Part shown: one piece after another, positions 17,411-25,925 of the stretch
How the letters are laid out: each line of letters starts with the position of its first letter
Position numbering within the stretch: position 1 is the stretch's first letter
From: CAVSIP01 sp963728075
GTDB taxonomy: Bacteria > Actinomycetota > Actinomycetes > JAFAQI01 > DASSKL01
Assembly (NCBI GenBank): GCA_963728075.1
Contig: CAVSIP010000002.1
Span: 62,001 to 126,000 of the forward strand
Length of the DNA stretch: 64,000 bases
Reading direction: 5' to 3'
Notes under the pieces: model-generated
The model's input: the letters and a program-made list of their open reading frames with translations, nothing else
Told to the model about the DNA's origin: nothing
Databases searched by the model: none
Made by a program: the position numbers and the translations under genes

Positions 17411-18910
17411 TCAGGGCAGCAGGCTGATCTCTGCGATCCCCTCCGCGAACCCGCCCCGCCCGTCCGGCGGCAGGGCGGTCAGCCACACCAGCCAGTAGCG
17501 CGCATGGTGGGTGGGGACGTGCAGGGTGAGGTCCTGGCCCGCCTGGTCGCTGCCCGCCAGTGCTGGGGTCGCCGGGTCCACCCGCGGGCTGTCACCGGCG
17601 TGGACCTCGACCGCTGCGCCGGGCGTGGTCAGCCGGATCCGGACGGTGGACACCTCGCGAACCGACCCGAGGTCGAGGAGCAGCCCCACGCCCTGCTTGA
17701 GCCCGCCGAAGTGGGCGTTGCCCTGGTAGTGGTCGGTCTGCCACACGGTGGTCGGGTCGCCGTCGACGGCGTCGGCCACGTGCGCCGGGTCCTCCTGGCC
17801 GTCGCCCTGCGGGTCGAAGTCGTGGACGCTCGCGACCGGCCAGGGGGTCGCGGACGCGTCGGCGGACGGGCTGGGCTCGGCAGCCGCGGCGCCGCTCGAC
17901 CGGTCGTTGCGGGTCAGGTGCTGGCCGGGGACCGCGCCGATCCGGCTGCCCTGGTGCCAGCCGACAAACGCGATCACGGACAGGCTGACCAGCCAGGCCG
18001 CGCGCCAGGCCCACGGCCGGTACCGGTGCCACGCGGGCGGTCCGGGCGGCTCCGGTTCCGTGCCGAGCGGACGCCGGGGGAGGGTGGCGAGCACCTCGGC
18101 CGCCCGCGCGGCGGTGTCCACCCGGCCCACCTGCCCGCGGCGGGGTGGGGTGAGCAGGCGGGCGGCCACGCCGTCGACCTCGCGGGGCAGGTCGGGTCGG
18201 ATCTGCCGGGGCGGCAGCGGCCGGCCCTCCTCGGTGGGGGCGGGGAGCAGCCCACCGCCGGCGCCGGCGCCGGGCCAGCGGGCGGTGAGGGCGGCGTACA
18301 GCAGCGCACCGAGCCCGCGGACGTCGTCGGCCGCGGGGTCGTCGCCCCACGAGCGCCGGACGGTGGCGGCGGTCTCCAGATCGCCGACGCGGACCGACCC
18401 ATCGAGGCCGACGAAGACATTGTCCGGGTGCAGCGCCCCGTGGTAGGCGTCCTGCGCCGCGGCGGCGGCCAGCGCTCGCGCGATCTCGTGCACCACGGCC
18501 ACGGCCTCCGCCGCGTCGAGCGGGGCGTCGCGGAGCACGGTGGCCAGGCTCGGTGCCGGGATCCACTCGGAGACGAGGACGGCCTGCCGGTCGGTGACGT
18601 CCACGTCGAGCAGTCGGACGAATGTCGCGTCCGAGATCTCGCCGGCGCGGGCGATCGCCTGCGGCAGGTCCGCGGTGGCGCCGGCGGGCAGCGGCACGAT
18701 CTTCACCGCGACAGGGCGGTCGAGCAGGTCGTCGACCCCTCGCCACAGGCTCGCCTCCGGGCGGTCGCGGACGAGCTCGAGCAGCCGGTAGCGCCCGCCC
18801 AGTACGGCGGTCGGGTCCTGCGTCTCGGGCGGAACCGGCACGTCGGCGTCATCCGGAAGGTCTCGGCGCGGCCGCCGTGGCTGGACGCGCGACGGCCCGG
18901 ACCGCTCCAT
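17411..18910 (-). CDS. Membrane pseudokinase with extracytoplasmic discoidin-like domain (MurJ partner type)
   Basis: A 499-residue protein from ATG 18910. Residues 38-280 resemble a Ser/Thr kinase fold: VLGGRYRLLELVRD, and the lysine strand RPVAVKIVPL (Lys70). The catalytic HRD is replaced by YHGALHPDNV (about 157-165) and DFG by GDLE (176-179), and there is no glycine-rich loop, so it should not phosphorylate. A single helix follows (AWLVSLSVIAFVGW, about 304-318), then an outer domain (about 355-499) resembling the F5/8 type C fold. In M. tuberculosis the pseudokinase domain is fused to MurJ (Rv3910) and binds FhaA when phosphorylated. Here it is separate and lies 2.7 kb from murJ. Confidence 0.88.
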   Translation of the reverse strand: MERSGPSRVQPRRPRRDLPDDADVPVPPETQDPTAVLGGRYRLLELVRDRPEASLWRGVDDLLDRPVAVKIVPLPAGATADLPQAIARAGEISDATFVRLLDVDVTDRQAVLVSEWIPAPSLATVLRDAPLDAAEAVAVVHEIARALAAAAAQDAYHGALHPDNVFVGLDGSVRVGDLETAATVRRSWGDDPAADDVRGLGALLYAALTARWPGAGAGGGLLPAPTEEGRPLPPRQIRPDLPREVDGVAARLLTPPRRGQVGRVDTAARAAEVLATLPRRPLGTEPEPPGPPAWHRYRPWAWRAAWLVSLSVIAFVGWHQGSRIGAVPGQHLTRNDRSSGAAAAEPSPSADASATPWPVASVHDFDPQGDGQEDPAHVADAVDGDPTTVWQTDHYQGNAHFGGLKQGVGLLLDLGSVREVSTVRIRLTTPGAAVEVHAGDSPRVDPATPALAGSDQAGQDLTLHVPTHHARYWLVWLTALPPDGRGGFAEGIAEISLLP

Positions 18911-18971
18911 GCTAGGTGCCCGTACGGGCGGTGCTGGAGCAGGCCGGGCCGGAACGGAGCGCAGCCGCGGG

Positions 18972-19748
18972 TCAGCGCAGGCGGCCCACGTAGTAGCTCG
19001 CGGTGTACAGCGCCTGCAGGCGGACGACGTCGCCGGTGTGGGTGGCGGCCCACATCTTCCCGTCGCCCGCGTAGATGCCGACGTGGCTGATCCCGCCCCC
19101 TTGGTCGGTGAAGATGAAGTCACCCACCTGCTGCTCACCCCGCGGGACGTGGCGCATCTCGCCGTACTGCGCCGCGGCGTTGTGTGACAGCGCGATGCCG
19201 AACTTGCGGGCCAGGAACATCGTGAACCCCGAGCAGTCGAACCGGGTCGGACCCGCGGCGCCGTACTGGTAGGGCGCCCCGTAGTAGCGGGACGCTTCGC
19301 GGACCAGCTGCTCGCCGAAGTCGCGGACGGCGTACGTCGGGTTGCCGCTGCCCGCGGAGGTGTAGCCGTCCTCGCCGGTGAACCGGGCGGTGAACTGCAT
19401 GGTCTGGTCGGCGGTGTAGGGCAGCTCGGCGTACCCGGTCGAGTCGGTGACGACGTAGTGCCAGTACCGCCACGGGTACTGCGACCCGGGCCGCCAGTAG
19501 ATGGTCACGTCGCGGCCGGGCAGCGCGTGGTCACCCGCGACGAGCCGGACGCGGACCGGGAACGAGGTGCCGGGGTCGAGGGTCTGGCTGCCCGGACCGA
19601 TGGTCAGCGTGCTGACCTCGGTGGCCGCCGCCTCGGTGGCGGGCACGACGGTGGACAGGGCCGCGGTCGCGGTGAACGCGGCGACGGCGACGGAGAGGAT
19701 GCGGGGGGCAACGGCGCGGACTAGCGCGGACGGACGTGCCGCAGGCAC
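18972..19748 (-). CDS. Secreted NlpC/P60 family cell-wall peptidase
   Basis: A 258-residue exported hydrolase predicted to cut D-Glu-meso-DAP bonds in peptidoglycan. I start at GTG 19748, 6-7 bases after AAAGGA; residues 8-42 form a signal peptide or anchor (ILSVAVAAFTATAALS). Residues 47-125 look like an immunoglobulin-like wall domain. The catalytic domain follows with Cys172 in FDCSGF, His222 in ISHVGIYAG and His237 in ATHTGD. The gene is preceded by a c-di-AMP riboswitch, so its expression is likely tied to c-di-AMP level. The pseudokinase gene follows 61 bases later. Confidence 0.93.
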   Translation of the reverse strand: MPAARPSALVRAVAPRILSVAVAAFTATAALSTVVPATEAAATEVSTLTIGPGSQTLDPGTSFPVRVRLVAGDHALPGRDVTIYWRPGSQYPWRYWHYVVTDSTGYAELPYTADQTMQFTARFTGEDGYTSAGSGNPTYAVRDFGEQLVREASRYYGAPYQYGAAGPTRFDCSGFTMFLARKFGIALSHNAAAQYGEMRHVPRGEQQVGDFIFTDQGGGISHVGIYAGDGKMWAATHTGDVVRLQALYTASYYVGRLR

Positions 19749-19761
19749 GGGGGTTCCTTTC

Positions 19762-19895
19762 CCGAACGCCTGCGGGGTGAGCTGTCGGGTTCGGGCTGGG
19801 AAGGCTGCCCGGCCACCGGCTGGTGGCTTCACCCCAAGGCTCGGCCGGATGGCCGAGCCGGTGGACCTGTGGGTCCCCCGCTCCCGCCCTGCTCG
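19762..19895 (-). ncRNA. ydaO-type cyclic di-AMP riboswitch
   Basis: Read on the minus strand, the leader of the NlpC/P60 gene holds the hallmark ydaO blocks in order: GGGGACCCACAGGTCC, a GC-rich hairpin (GGCTCGGCC/GGCCGAGCC), TTGGGGTGAAGCC, a second hairpin (CCACCAGCCGGTGG), and CCCGAACCCGACAGCTCACC followed by CCGCAGGCGT. The last block ends about 15 bases before the start codon. This class is known to precede cell-wall hydrolase genes in Actinobacteria and to turn expression off when c-di-AMP is bound. The upstream DNA to 20037 shows no other gene. Confidence 0.88.
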
Positions 19896-20037
19896 GTGGG
19901 TGGTGCTCGCAGGGCGCGCCGGTGGGGGTGGTCGGAGGGCGGGACTTGGCGGGCCGACCCCGGCGCCGGACAGTGCAGAACCCGGGCGGGCCCGGGTTCA
20001 CGTGATAACAGTACGGTAACGCTCGGCTACTCGTCCA

Positions 20038-21165
20038 TCACTCTGGGAAAACCGGCGCGTTCCTCCTCTCCGTCGGGCGGACGGCACCGATGAACTCGGT
20101 GGCGTAGACCGCCTGGACGCGCACCACGTCCCCCGTGTGCGGCGCCGCGATCATCAGCCCGCTGCCGATGTACAGCGCGACGTGGTGGATCGTCGCCGGG
20201 TCGGCCGGGTCGGTGGCCCAGAACAGCAGGTCCCCTGGCGCGAGCTCGGCCAGGCTCACCCGCCGTCCGGCCGACCACTGGTCGGCGGCGACACGCGGCA
20301 GAGTGACCCCGGCCTGGGCGTAGGCCCACTGGGTGAGCCCGGAGCAGTCGAAGCTGTCGGGCCCGGTGGCACCCCACACGTAGGGCGAGCCGAGCCGCGT
20401 GCGCGCGGCGGCCACCGCGGCCGCCGCTGTGGCGTTGGGCGCGTCGGTCGGGGCGGCGGACCAGGTGGCGCGGGCGGCGGCGAGCTGGGCGGCGAAGGCC
20501 GCGGCCGCGTGCTGGCGCTCCGCGACGGCTGCCTGGGCGGCCAGCTCACGTACCCGTGCGTCCGCCGCGGCGAGCAGGGCCTGCTGCTCGGCGAGCGCGT
20601 TGCGCACCTCGTCGGCAGCCGCTGCCGCGGCCGCCTGCGCCTTCGTCCGGTCGGCGGCGAGGGTGGCGAGCCGGGACTCGGCGTCCTCGGCGGCCGAGGC
20701 GGCGGCCTGCGCCGCGACGAGCGAGCGGTGGTCGGACCCGACGAGGGAGCGCACGTTGCGCAGCCGGGCCATCGCGTCGCCCAGGTCTGTGGCGTCGAGC
20801 ACGGTGGCGAGCAGGGTCACCGAACCGCCGGACATGTACAGCGCCCGGACCCGCCGGTCGAGCCCGTCCCGCTGGTCGGTGACGTGGGCGCGGGCCTCGT
20901 CGAGCTGCCGTTGCGCCAGCAGGTGGCGGGTGACGGCATCCCCGAGCTGCTGCTCCGCGGCGTCGTAGCGCTGGACGGCCAGCGCCGTACGGGTCTGCAG
21001 CGCGTCCACCTGGCGGCGCAGCTGCTCGGCCCGCTGGGCGGGTCCCGACGGGCCGGGGTCGGCCTGGACCGGGGGCGCGACGGCGAGCCAGCCGACGAGC
21101 AGGGCGGTGCCGAGCGCGGCCAGTCGGCCCGTGGTGGTGCCGTGCGAGCGGGTCCGCCGGGTCAT
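20038..21165 (-). CDS. Secreted NlpC/P60 endopeptidase with coiled-coil N-terminus (RipA-like)
   Basis: A 375-residue exported protein. Residues 12-35 form a signal peptide (LAALGTALLVGWLAVA, cleaved near VQADP). Residues 45-235 are Ala/Gln/Arg-rich heptad sequence forming a long coiled coil, as in RipA where it blocks the active site. The NlpC/P60 domain has Cys274 in FDCSGL, His328 in IHHVALYIG and His343 in PHTGD. RipA-type enzymes split septal peptidoglycan in daughter-cell separation. ATG 21165 overlaps the upstream TadE-like gene by 4 bases (ATGA). Confidence 0.93.
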   Translation of the reverse strand: MTRRTRSHGTTTGRLAALGTALLVGWLAVAPPVQADPGPSGPAQRAEQLRRQVDALQTRTALAVQRYDAAEQQLGDAVTRHLLAQRQLDEARAHVTDQRDGLDRRVRALYMSGGSVTLLATVLDATDLGDAMARLRNVRSLVGSDHRSLVAAQAAASAAEDAESRLATLAADRTKAQAAAAAAADEVRNALAEQQALLAAADARVRELAAQAAVAERQHAAAAFAAQLAAARATWSAAPTDAPNATAAAAVAAARTRLGSPYVWGATGPDSFDCSGLTQWAYAQAGVTLPRVAADQWSAGRRVSLAELAPGDLLFWATDPADPATIHHVALYIGSGLMIAAPHTGDVVRVQAVYATEFIGAVRPTERRNAPVFPE

Positions 21166-21560
21166 GTCGCCGGCCGCCCCGTACCGGTCTGGGCGACCTC
21201 CGCCAGGTGGCGCAGGGGGCCGATGTGGTGGAGCAGCATCGTGGTCGCCTCGCGGATCACCGTGACGTGGACGGTGCCGTCCGGGTCGACGACGAACCGG
21301 TCGGGCGGGACGAGGTCCAGCGGGTCGCCGACGGCGTCGACCGCCGCCTGGTACGCGGCTTGCACGTCGTGGGTGGTGTGGAAGGAGGCGGCGCCGGCGA
21401 CCGCGGCCCGGTCTGCCGCGTCGGCCGCCCGCATGGCGGTGGAGGTCACCGAGATGGCGTCGAACGCGACGAGGGCGAACAGGGCGAGCACCACCGCCAC
21501 CCGCATCAGTCCGCTGACCACGATCAGACCGCCGTCAGCGTGCACCCACGATCGCCGCAC
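21162..21560 (-). CDS. TadE/TadG-like small membrane protein
   Basis: A 132-residue protein with one membrane helix near the N-terminus (VAVVLALFALVAFDAISV) followed by an Ala-rich amphipathic segment (MRAADAADRAAVAGAASF) and a soluble extracytoplasmic part. This helix-then-small-residue pattern resembles the pseudopilin-like TadE/TadG proteins of Flp pili, but no other tad genes are nearby and similarity is only at pattern level. The end overlaps the RipA-like gene start by 4 bases, so the two are coupled and may act together on the wall. Confidence 0.55.
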   Translation of the reverse strand: MRRSWVHADGGLIVVSGLMRVAVVLALFALVAFDAISVTSTAMRAADAADRAAVAGAASFHTTHDVQAAYQAAVDAVGDPLDLVPPDRFVVDPDGTVHVTVIREATTMLLHHIGPLRHLAEVAQTGTGRPAT

Positions 21561-21606
21561 GAGTACTAGTTCGGCGGATGGACCAGGGGGACTTGAGCCG
21601 TCCGGG

Positions 21607-23214
21607 CTAGCCGAGTCTGGCCCGGACCACCCCGAGCAGCTGGCGCACCTCGGCGACCCGCAGGCGGTCGGCGAGGTGGATGTAGAGCGGAGCCCCGAGC
21701 CCCACCCCGGCCACCAGGCCGACCGCCGCGCCGAGGGGACCGGTTCCCAGCACCGACACGAGGGTCTCGGCGGTGCCCCAGGCGACGGCCGTGCCGACCA
21801 GCGCGGCGAGGGTGAGCCGTACGTAGGTGCGCAGCACGTGCTGCGGCCGGGACGGCGCGGCGAGCCGCCGGCGCAGCAGGGTGGTGAACACGGCGCAGCC
21901 GACCAGGTAGGAGGCGGAGTAGCCGAGGGCCAGGCCGACGATGCGCGCCTCGCGCCCGGACAGGGCCAGGTACAGCACCACGTCCACGGCCAGGTTCACC
22001 ACGTTGACGCCGATGTTGACCAGCGCGGGGGTACGGGTGTCCTGCAGCGCGTAGAACGCCCGCAGCTGGAACTGGAACACCGAGAACGGCACCAGGCTCA
22101 CCGCGTAGCCGACGAGCACGACGCCGACGAAGCGGGCCGAGTCGACGTCGAGGCGGACGTGAGCGAACACGACGGTGGCCACGAGCGGTCCCAGCGCCAT
22201 GAGCAGCAGCTGTGCGGGGACCATGAGCACCCCCGCGAGCCGCAGCCCGCCGGCGAGGTCGGCGCTCACGTCGTCCAGCCGGTCCTCGCTCGCCGCCCGG
22301 CTCATCCGCGGCAGCATCGCCGTGATCACCGAGACGGCGACGATCGCGTACGGCAGTGACACGAGCAGGAACGCGTACGTGTACGCCGAGAAGCCGAAGT
22401 GCGGGTAGGCGCGGGTCGCCAGCTTGGAGATGCCGACGAAGCCGACCTGGTTGACCAGCACGTAGAGGAACACCCAGCCGCCGAGCCGCCCGGCATGGCG
22501 CAGGCCCATGCCCCGCAGATCCGTGCGCAGCCGGAACCGGAACCCGGTCCGGCGCAGCGCCGGGAGCAGCGCCACCGACTGCACGACGATGCCCGCCGTC
22601 GTCCCGGCGGCGAGCAGCAGCGTGTCGCCACGGGGCAGGTGGCCCGGCTGCACCTGCCCGTGGGTCACCGTGATGAACAGCAGCCCGGTGGCGATGACCA
22701 CGAGGTTGTTGAGGATCGGGGTCCACATGGGCGGTGCGAAGCTGCCGCGCACGTTGAGGATCGCCCCGACGAGCGCGCCGACGCCGTAGAAGAGGATCTG
22801 CGGCAGGAAGAACCGGGCGAAGGTGGTGCCCAGCTCGGCTTCGGCGCCGGTCAGGCCGTACGCACGGACGATCAACGGTGCCGCAGCGACCGCGAGCGCG
22901 GACGCGAGGGTCAGTGCCGCCACGGTGAGGGTGAGCAGCCGCTGGGAGTAGGCCTCGCCGTCGTCCCCGTCCCGCCGGGCCGCCTGGACGATGAGCGGCA
23001 CGACGACGCTGGTGAGGACACCGCCGAGCAGCAGCTCGTAGATGATGTTGGGGACGGTGTTCGCGACGTTGTAGGCGTCCGCGATCGTGTCGCCGAGAGC
23101 CGCCGCGATCACCGCCGTGCGCAGGAACCCGGTTCCGCGGGAGAGCGCCGTGCCCACAGCCATCGCCCCGCCTGAGCGGACCACGCCGCGCAGGCCCCCC
23201 TGGTCCTCGCTCAC
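21607..23214 (-). CDS. murJ: Lipid II flippase MurJ (MviN)
   Basis: MurJ moves lipid II across the membrane for peptidoglycan synthesis. The 535-residue polytopic protein opens GTG 23214 (VSEDQGGLRGVVRSGGAMAV) and has the family motif AYNVANTVPNIIYELLLGGVLTS, later helices such as FLYVLVNQVGFVGISKLA and LVPFSVFQFQLRAFYALQDT, ending with a short cytoplasmic tail. No kinase domain is fused, unlike in Mycobacterium. The start overlaps the DUF6049 stop by 4 bases (GTGA), and translational coupling is expected. Confidence 0.95.
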   Translation of the reverse strand: MSEDQGGLRGVVRSGGAMAVGTALSRGTGFLRTAVIAAALGDTIADAYNVANTVPNIIYELLLGGVLTSVVVPLIVQAARRDGDDGEAYSQRLLTLTVAALTLASALAVAAAPLIVRAYGLTGAEAELGTTFARFFLPQILFYGVGALVGAILNVRGSFAPPMWTPILNNLVVIATGLLFITVTHGQVQPGHLPRGDTLLLAAGTTAGIVVQSVALLPALRRTGFRFRLRTDLRGMGLRHAGRLGGWVFLYVLVNQVGFVGISKLATRAYPHFGFSAYTYAFLLVSLPYAIVAVSVITAMLPRMSRAASEDRLDDVSADLAGGLRLAGVLMVPAQLLLMALGPLVATVVFAHVRLDVDSARFVGVVLVGYAVSLVPFSVFQFQLRAFYALQDTRTPALVNIGVNVVNLAVDVVLYLALSGREARIVGLALGYSASYLVGCAVFTTLLRRRLAAPSRPQHVLRTYVRLTLAALVGTAVAWGTAETLVSVLGTGPLGAAVGLVAGVGLGAPLYIHLADRLRVAEVRQLLGVVRARLG

Positions 23215-25415
23215 GACGCGCGGCTCCGGTGCGCGCGCAGGGCCCGGCGGGTCAGTCGGACCGCGACGGCGATGAGCAGGACGGCGAACGCGCCACCCGT
23301 GATGCCCAGGGCGAGGGTGCCGTAGGCGGTCGGCCGGACGAAGATGGTGTTGGTCGCGCCGTACCGCCGGGGTGGGGAGGTGGGGGTGAACAGCGTGACC
23401 TGGGCCCGGAACACCCCGGAGGTCCGGGCCTCCATGTGCACCTGCAGCTGGCTGAACTGCCCGGCCGGCAGCACGCGTGGCCGGTCCGCGAGCCCGACGA
23501 CCCGGGCATGGCCGCCGGCATCGACGCGCAGCAGCACCTGCACAGGCTGGTCGAGCTGGTTGGCGACGGTGATGGGCACCGCTCCGCTCTTGCTCGTCAG
23601 CGTCACCAGCCCGGTGGTGAGCACCCGGACCTTGCTGCGGGCGTCGTCCACCGCCTGGGCCACCGCCGTGCGCAGCGTGCGGGCCGCGGTGAGGTGGTCG
23701 CGCCACGCGGAGGACTCCATCCGCAAGCCCGCCAGGTAGAGCTCGCGGGCCAGGGCGGTCTTCGTCGAGGTCAGGATCGACTCGAACTCGTCCGTCCGCT
23801 GGCGGATGCCCTGCACGACCCGCAGGTAGTCACCGGGCAGCTCGGCGTCCTTGCTCGCCGACGGGTAGGTGAGCTCCGCGCGGGGTGCCTCGTCCGCAGG
23901 GTGCGCCCGGATGTCGTCCACGGTCGTCGGCTGCAGCCAGGGCGCGCGCGCCGTGTCGTTGAGCAGTGCCCTGGCGAAGCCGGCCGACGGCGACCAGCGG
24001 CGCTCGGGTGCGACCACGACGGAGCGCTGCCGGCTGGGCAGCTCCTCGGTGATGAGCAGCGTCTCGGCCAGGAAGCGCTGCTCGGCCCAGCGTTCGGAGC
24101 TCGGGTGCTTCGCGCCCATGGTCACCAGGTCGCTGAGGGCGGTGTCGGTGAGCACGACCTTCTCGCTGCCGCCGAGGAGCCGGATGTTCGTGCGCGCGTC
24201 CGGCGTGTAGAACACCTCGGAGTCGACCGGCAGGGCGGTGTCGCGCAGCAGCACGGTGGTGACGTTGCCGGCGAACAGCGTGCGGACCGTGTCCAGCGTG
24301 GCCTGCCCGTCCGGCGGCCAGGTCGTCGAGGTGGGGATGGGCCGGTGCAGCACGTCCCCGGCGAGGGCTGCTCCCGACGCGATGGCGGCCTCCACGTCAC
24401 CCGACATCCCGGCGCGGGTCAGGGCGTCGACGTCCACGTCCGCGTACGGCAGCGCCACCACGTCGGCGCCGTGCACGGCCGCCCGCAGCGCCGCGAGGAA
24501 GTCCGCGGCGGTGGCGCCGTCGACGGCGCGGCCCTCCCCGCTCGTGCCCACCCGGTAGCCGGCGGCCATGAGCGAGACGTCCTGGACGAGCAGCGGGTCG
24601 ATGGCCCAGCTCACGTTCACCGGGTGCACCGCCGGTGCCGGTGCCCGGGGGGCCGGCTGCTGGGGTGTCGATCCGGGCTGCGCCGGTGTCGGGGAGGGCG
24701 TCGCAGGAGGGGCGGGCGGTGGTGGCGGGGTCGCGGCGGCCGCAGCGACGTCGACGAGCCGGCGCAGCCGTCCGTCGCCGGCCAGCTCGGGCGCAAGGCG
24801 GTCGTCGCGGAAGGTCGTCGAGGCGGCCCGGTGCGGCACGTCCACGACGGGCCAGACCCAGGCCAGCCGGGTGGGCGCGGCGATGCTACCGGCAGGTGCC
24901 CACGGCAGGAAGGTGCGCAGCCGACCCACGACGTCGTAGCCGGAGCGCTCGGTCGAGCCGCGCACGTCCACGCCGAACCCGTAGATCGCCGGCGCTGCGC
25001 CCAGGGAGAGATCGTCCACGGGGACGGACAGGGTGAGCTCGTGCTGCCCGCCCGGCGCCAAGGGCGCGTCCAGCTGCCTGATGCTGCCCTGGATCCGGTA
25101 GCCGATGTAGCCCTCGGCGTTGGTCGCGTACGCGGCCAGCTCGCTGCGGTTGGTGATCCGGCCGCCCTTGTCCAGCGCGACGCTCACGTTCTCCACCGTC
25201 TGGTCGCCGCGGTTGGTCAGCCGCACTGCCACGTCGACGGTGTCGTGCGGCGCCGGAAAGCGCGGGCCCAGCGCGAGCAGGGTGACCTGGACCGGCAGCG
25301 TGTCGGACCCCTGGGCGAGTGCCGGGCGCGGCAGGGCGGCCACACCGACGAGGGCCTGCCCGAGCACCACCAGCACCGCCACGGCGGCGCGCCGAACGCG
25401 CGCCGCCTGGCTCAT
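23211..25415 (-). CDS. DUF6049 family exported, membrane-anchored protein (Rv3909-like)
   Basis: A 734-residue protein with a signal peptide (AAVAVLVVLGQALVGVAALPRPALA, residues 10-35), a long extracytoplasmic region of beta-rich sequence with a Pro-rich linker (about residues 235-275), and one membrane helix near the C-terminus (LALGITGGAFAVLLIAVAV) followed by a basic tail. It sits between the NUDIX gene and murJ exactly as Rv3909 does in M. tuberculosis. Start ATG 25415 overlaps the NUDIX stop (ATGA). The function is not established; co-location with murJ suggests a role in envelope assembly (inference). Confidence 0.88.
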   Translation of the reverse strand: MSQAARVRRAAVAVLVVLGQALVGVAALPRPALAQGSDTLPVQVTLLALGPRFPAPHDTVDVAVRLTNRGDQTVENVSVALDKGGRITNRSELAAYATNAEGYIGYRIQGSIRQLDAPLAPGGQHELTLSVPVDDLSLGAAPAIYGFGVDVRGSTERSGYDVVGRLRTFLPWAPAGSIAAPTRLAWVWPVVDVPHRAASTTFRDDRLAPELAGDGRLRRLVDVAAAAATPPPPPAPPATPSPTPAQPGSTPQQPAPRAPAPAVHPVNVSWAIDPLLVQDVSLMAAGYRVGTSGEGRAVDGATAADFLAALRAAVHGADVVALPYADVDVDALTRAGMSGDVEAAIASGAALAGDVLHRPIPTSTTWPPDGQATLDTVRTLFAGNVTTVLLRDTALPVDSEVFYTPDARTNIRLLGGSEKVVLTDTALSDLVTMGAKHPSSERWAEQRFLAETLLITEELPSRQRSVVVAPERRWSPSAGFARALLNDTARAPWLQPTTVDDIRAHPADEAPRAELTYPSASKDAELPGDYLRVVQGIRQRTDEFESILTSTKTALARELYLAGLRMESSAWRDHLTAARTLRTAVAQAVDDARSKVRVLTTGLVTLTSKSGAVPITVANQLDQPVQVLLRVDAGGHARVVGLADRPRVLPAGQFSQLQVHMEARTSGVFRAQVTLFTPTSPPRRYGATNTIFVRPTAYGTLALGITGGAFAVLLIAVAVRLTRRALRAHRSRAS

Positions 25416-25876
25416 GCCGAGTCCGCGAGCAGCTCGTGAACCTTCTCGATGAGCCGGCGCTCGTCGGCGTACGCCAGCCGGCCGGCGACCTGCGGCAGCG
25501 GGACCCACGCGACCTCGGTGACCTCGACGTCCTCGTCGGACAGCTCGCCGCCCTCGGCGACGAGCAGGAAGTGATGGACGGTCTTGTGGATGCGTCGCTC
25601 GTCGGCGACGAACCAGAAGTCGATGGTGCCGAGCGGCGCGATCACCCGGCCGCGGATCCCGGTCTCCTCGGCCACCTCGCGTACGGCGGTGTCCTCCGGT
25701 GTCTCGCCGGCCTCGACATGGCCCTTCGGCAACGACCACAGCAGCCGCCCGCGACGGTCCAGCCGGCCGATCAGCGCCCCGCGGGCCTCGCCGCCGTTGC
25801 GGTCGATGACCAGCCCCCCGGCCGAGGTCTCCTCGACGCGGCGCAGGCGCCGGCGAGGACGCTTGGGGGCGGGCAT
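25412..25876 (-). CDS. NUDIX hydrolase (MutT4-like)
   Basis: A 154-residue enzyme for nucleoside diphosphate-linked compounds. It has a full Nudix box: GHVEAGETPEDTAVREVAEE followed by TG. The N-terminus is a basic tail (MPAPKRPRRRLRRVEETSAGG). It is first in the NUDIX-DUF6049-murJ run, joined by 4-base overlaps, and divergent from pcnA, matching Rv3908 (mutT4) next to pcnA. The substrate cannot be told from the sequence. Confidence 0.92.
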   Translation of the reverse strand: MPAPKRPRRRLRRVEETSAGGLVIDRNGGEARGALIGRLDRRGRLLWSLPKGHVEAGETPEDTAVREVAEETGIRGRVIAPLGTIDFWFVADERRIHKTVHHFLLVAEGGELSDEDVEVTEVAWVPLPQVAGRLAYADERRLIEKVHELLADSA

Positions 25877-25925
25877 GGCCCGATCGTAATGCGACTCCAG
25901 TGGCCGGCTCCCGGCCGCGACACCC

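Noticed and set aside
19993..20009. Possible third parS site (GGTTCACGTGATAAC)
   Set aside because: Only the central TTCACGTGA core matches the parS consensus; the flanks differ at several positions, and it lies in the promoter region of a cell-wall gene.
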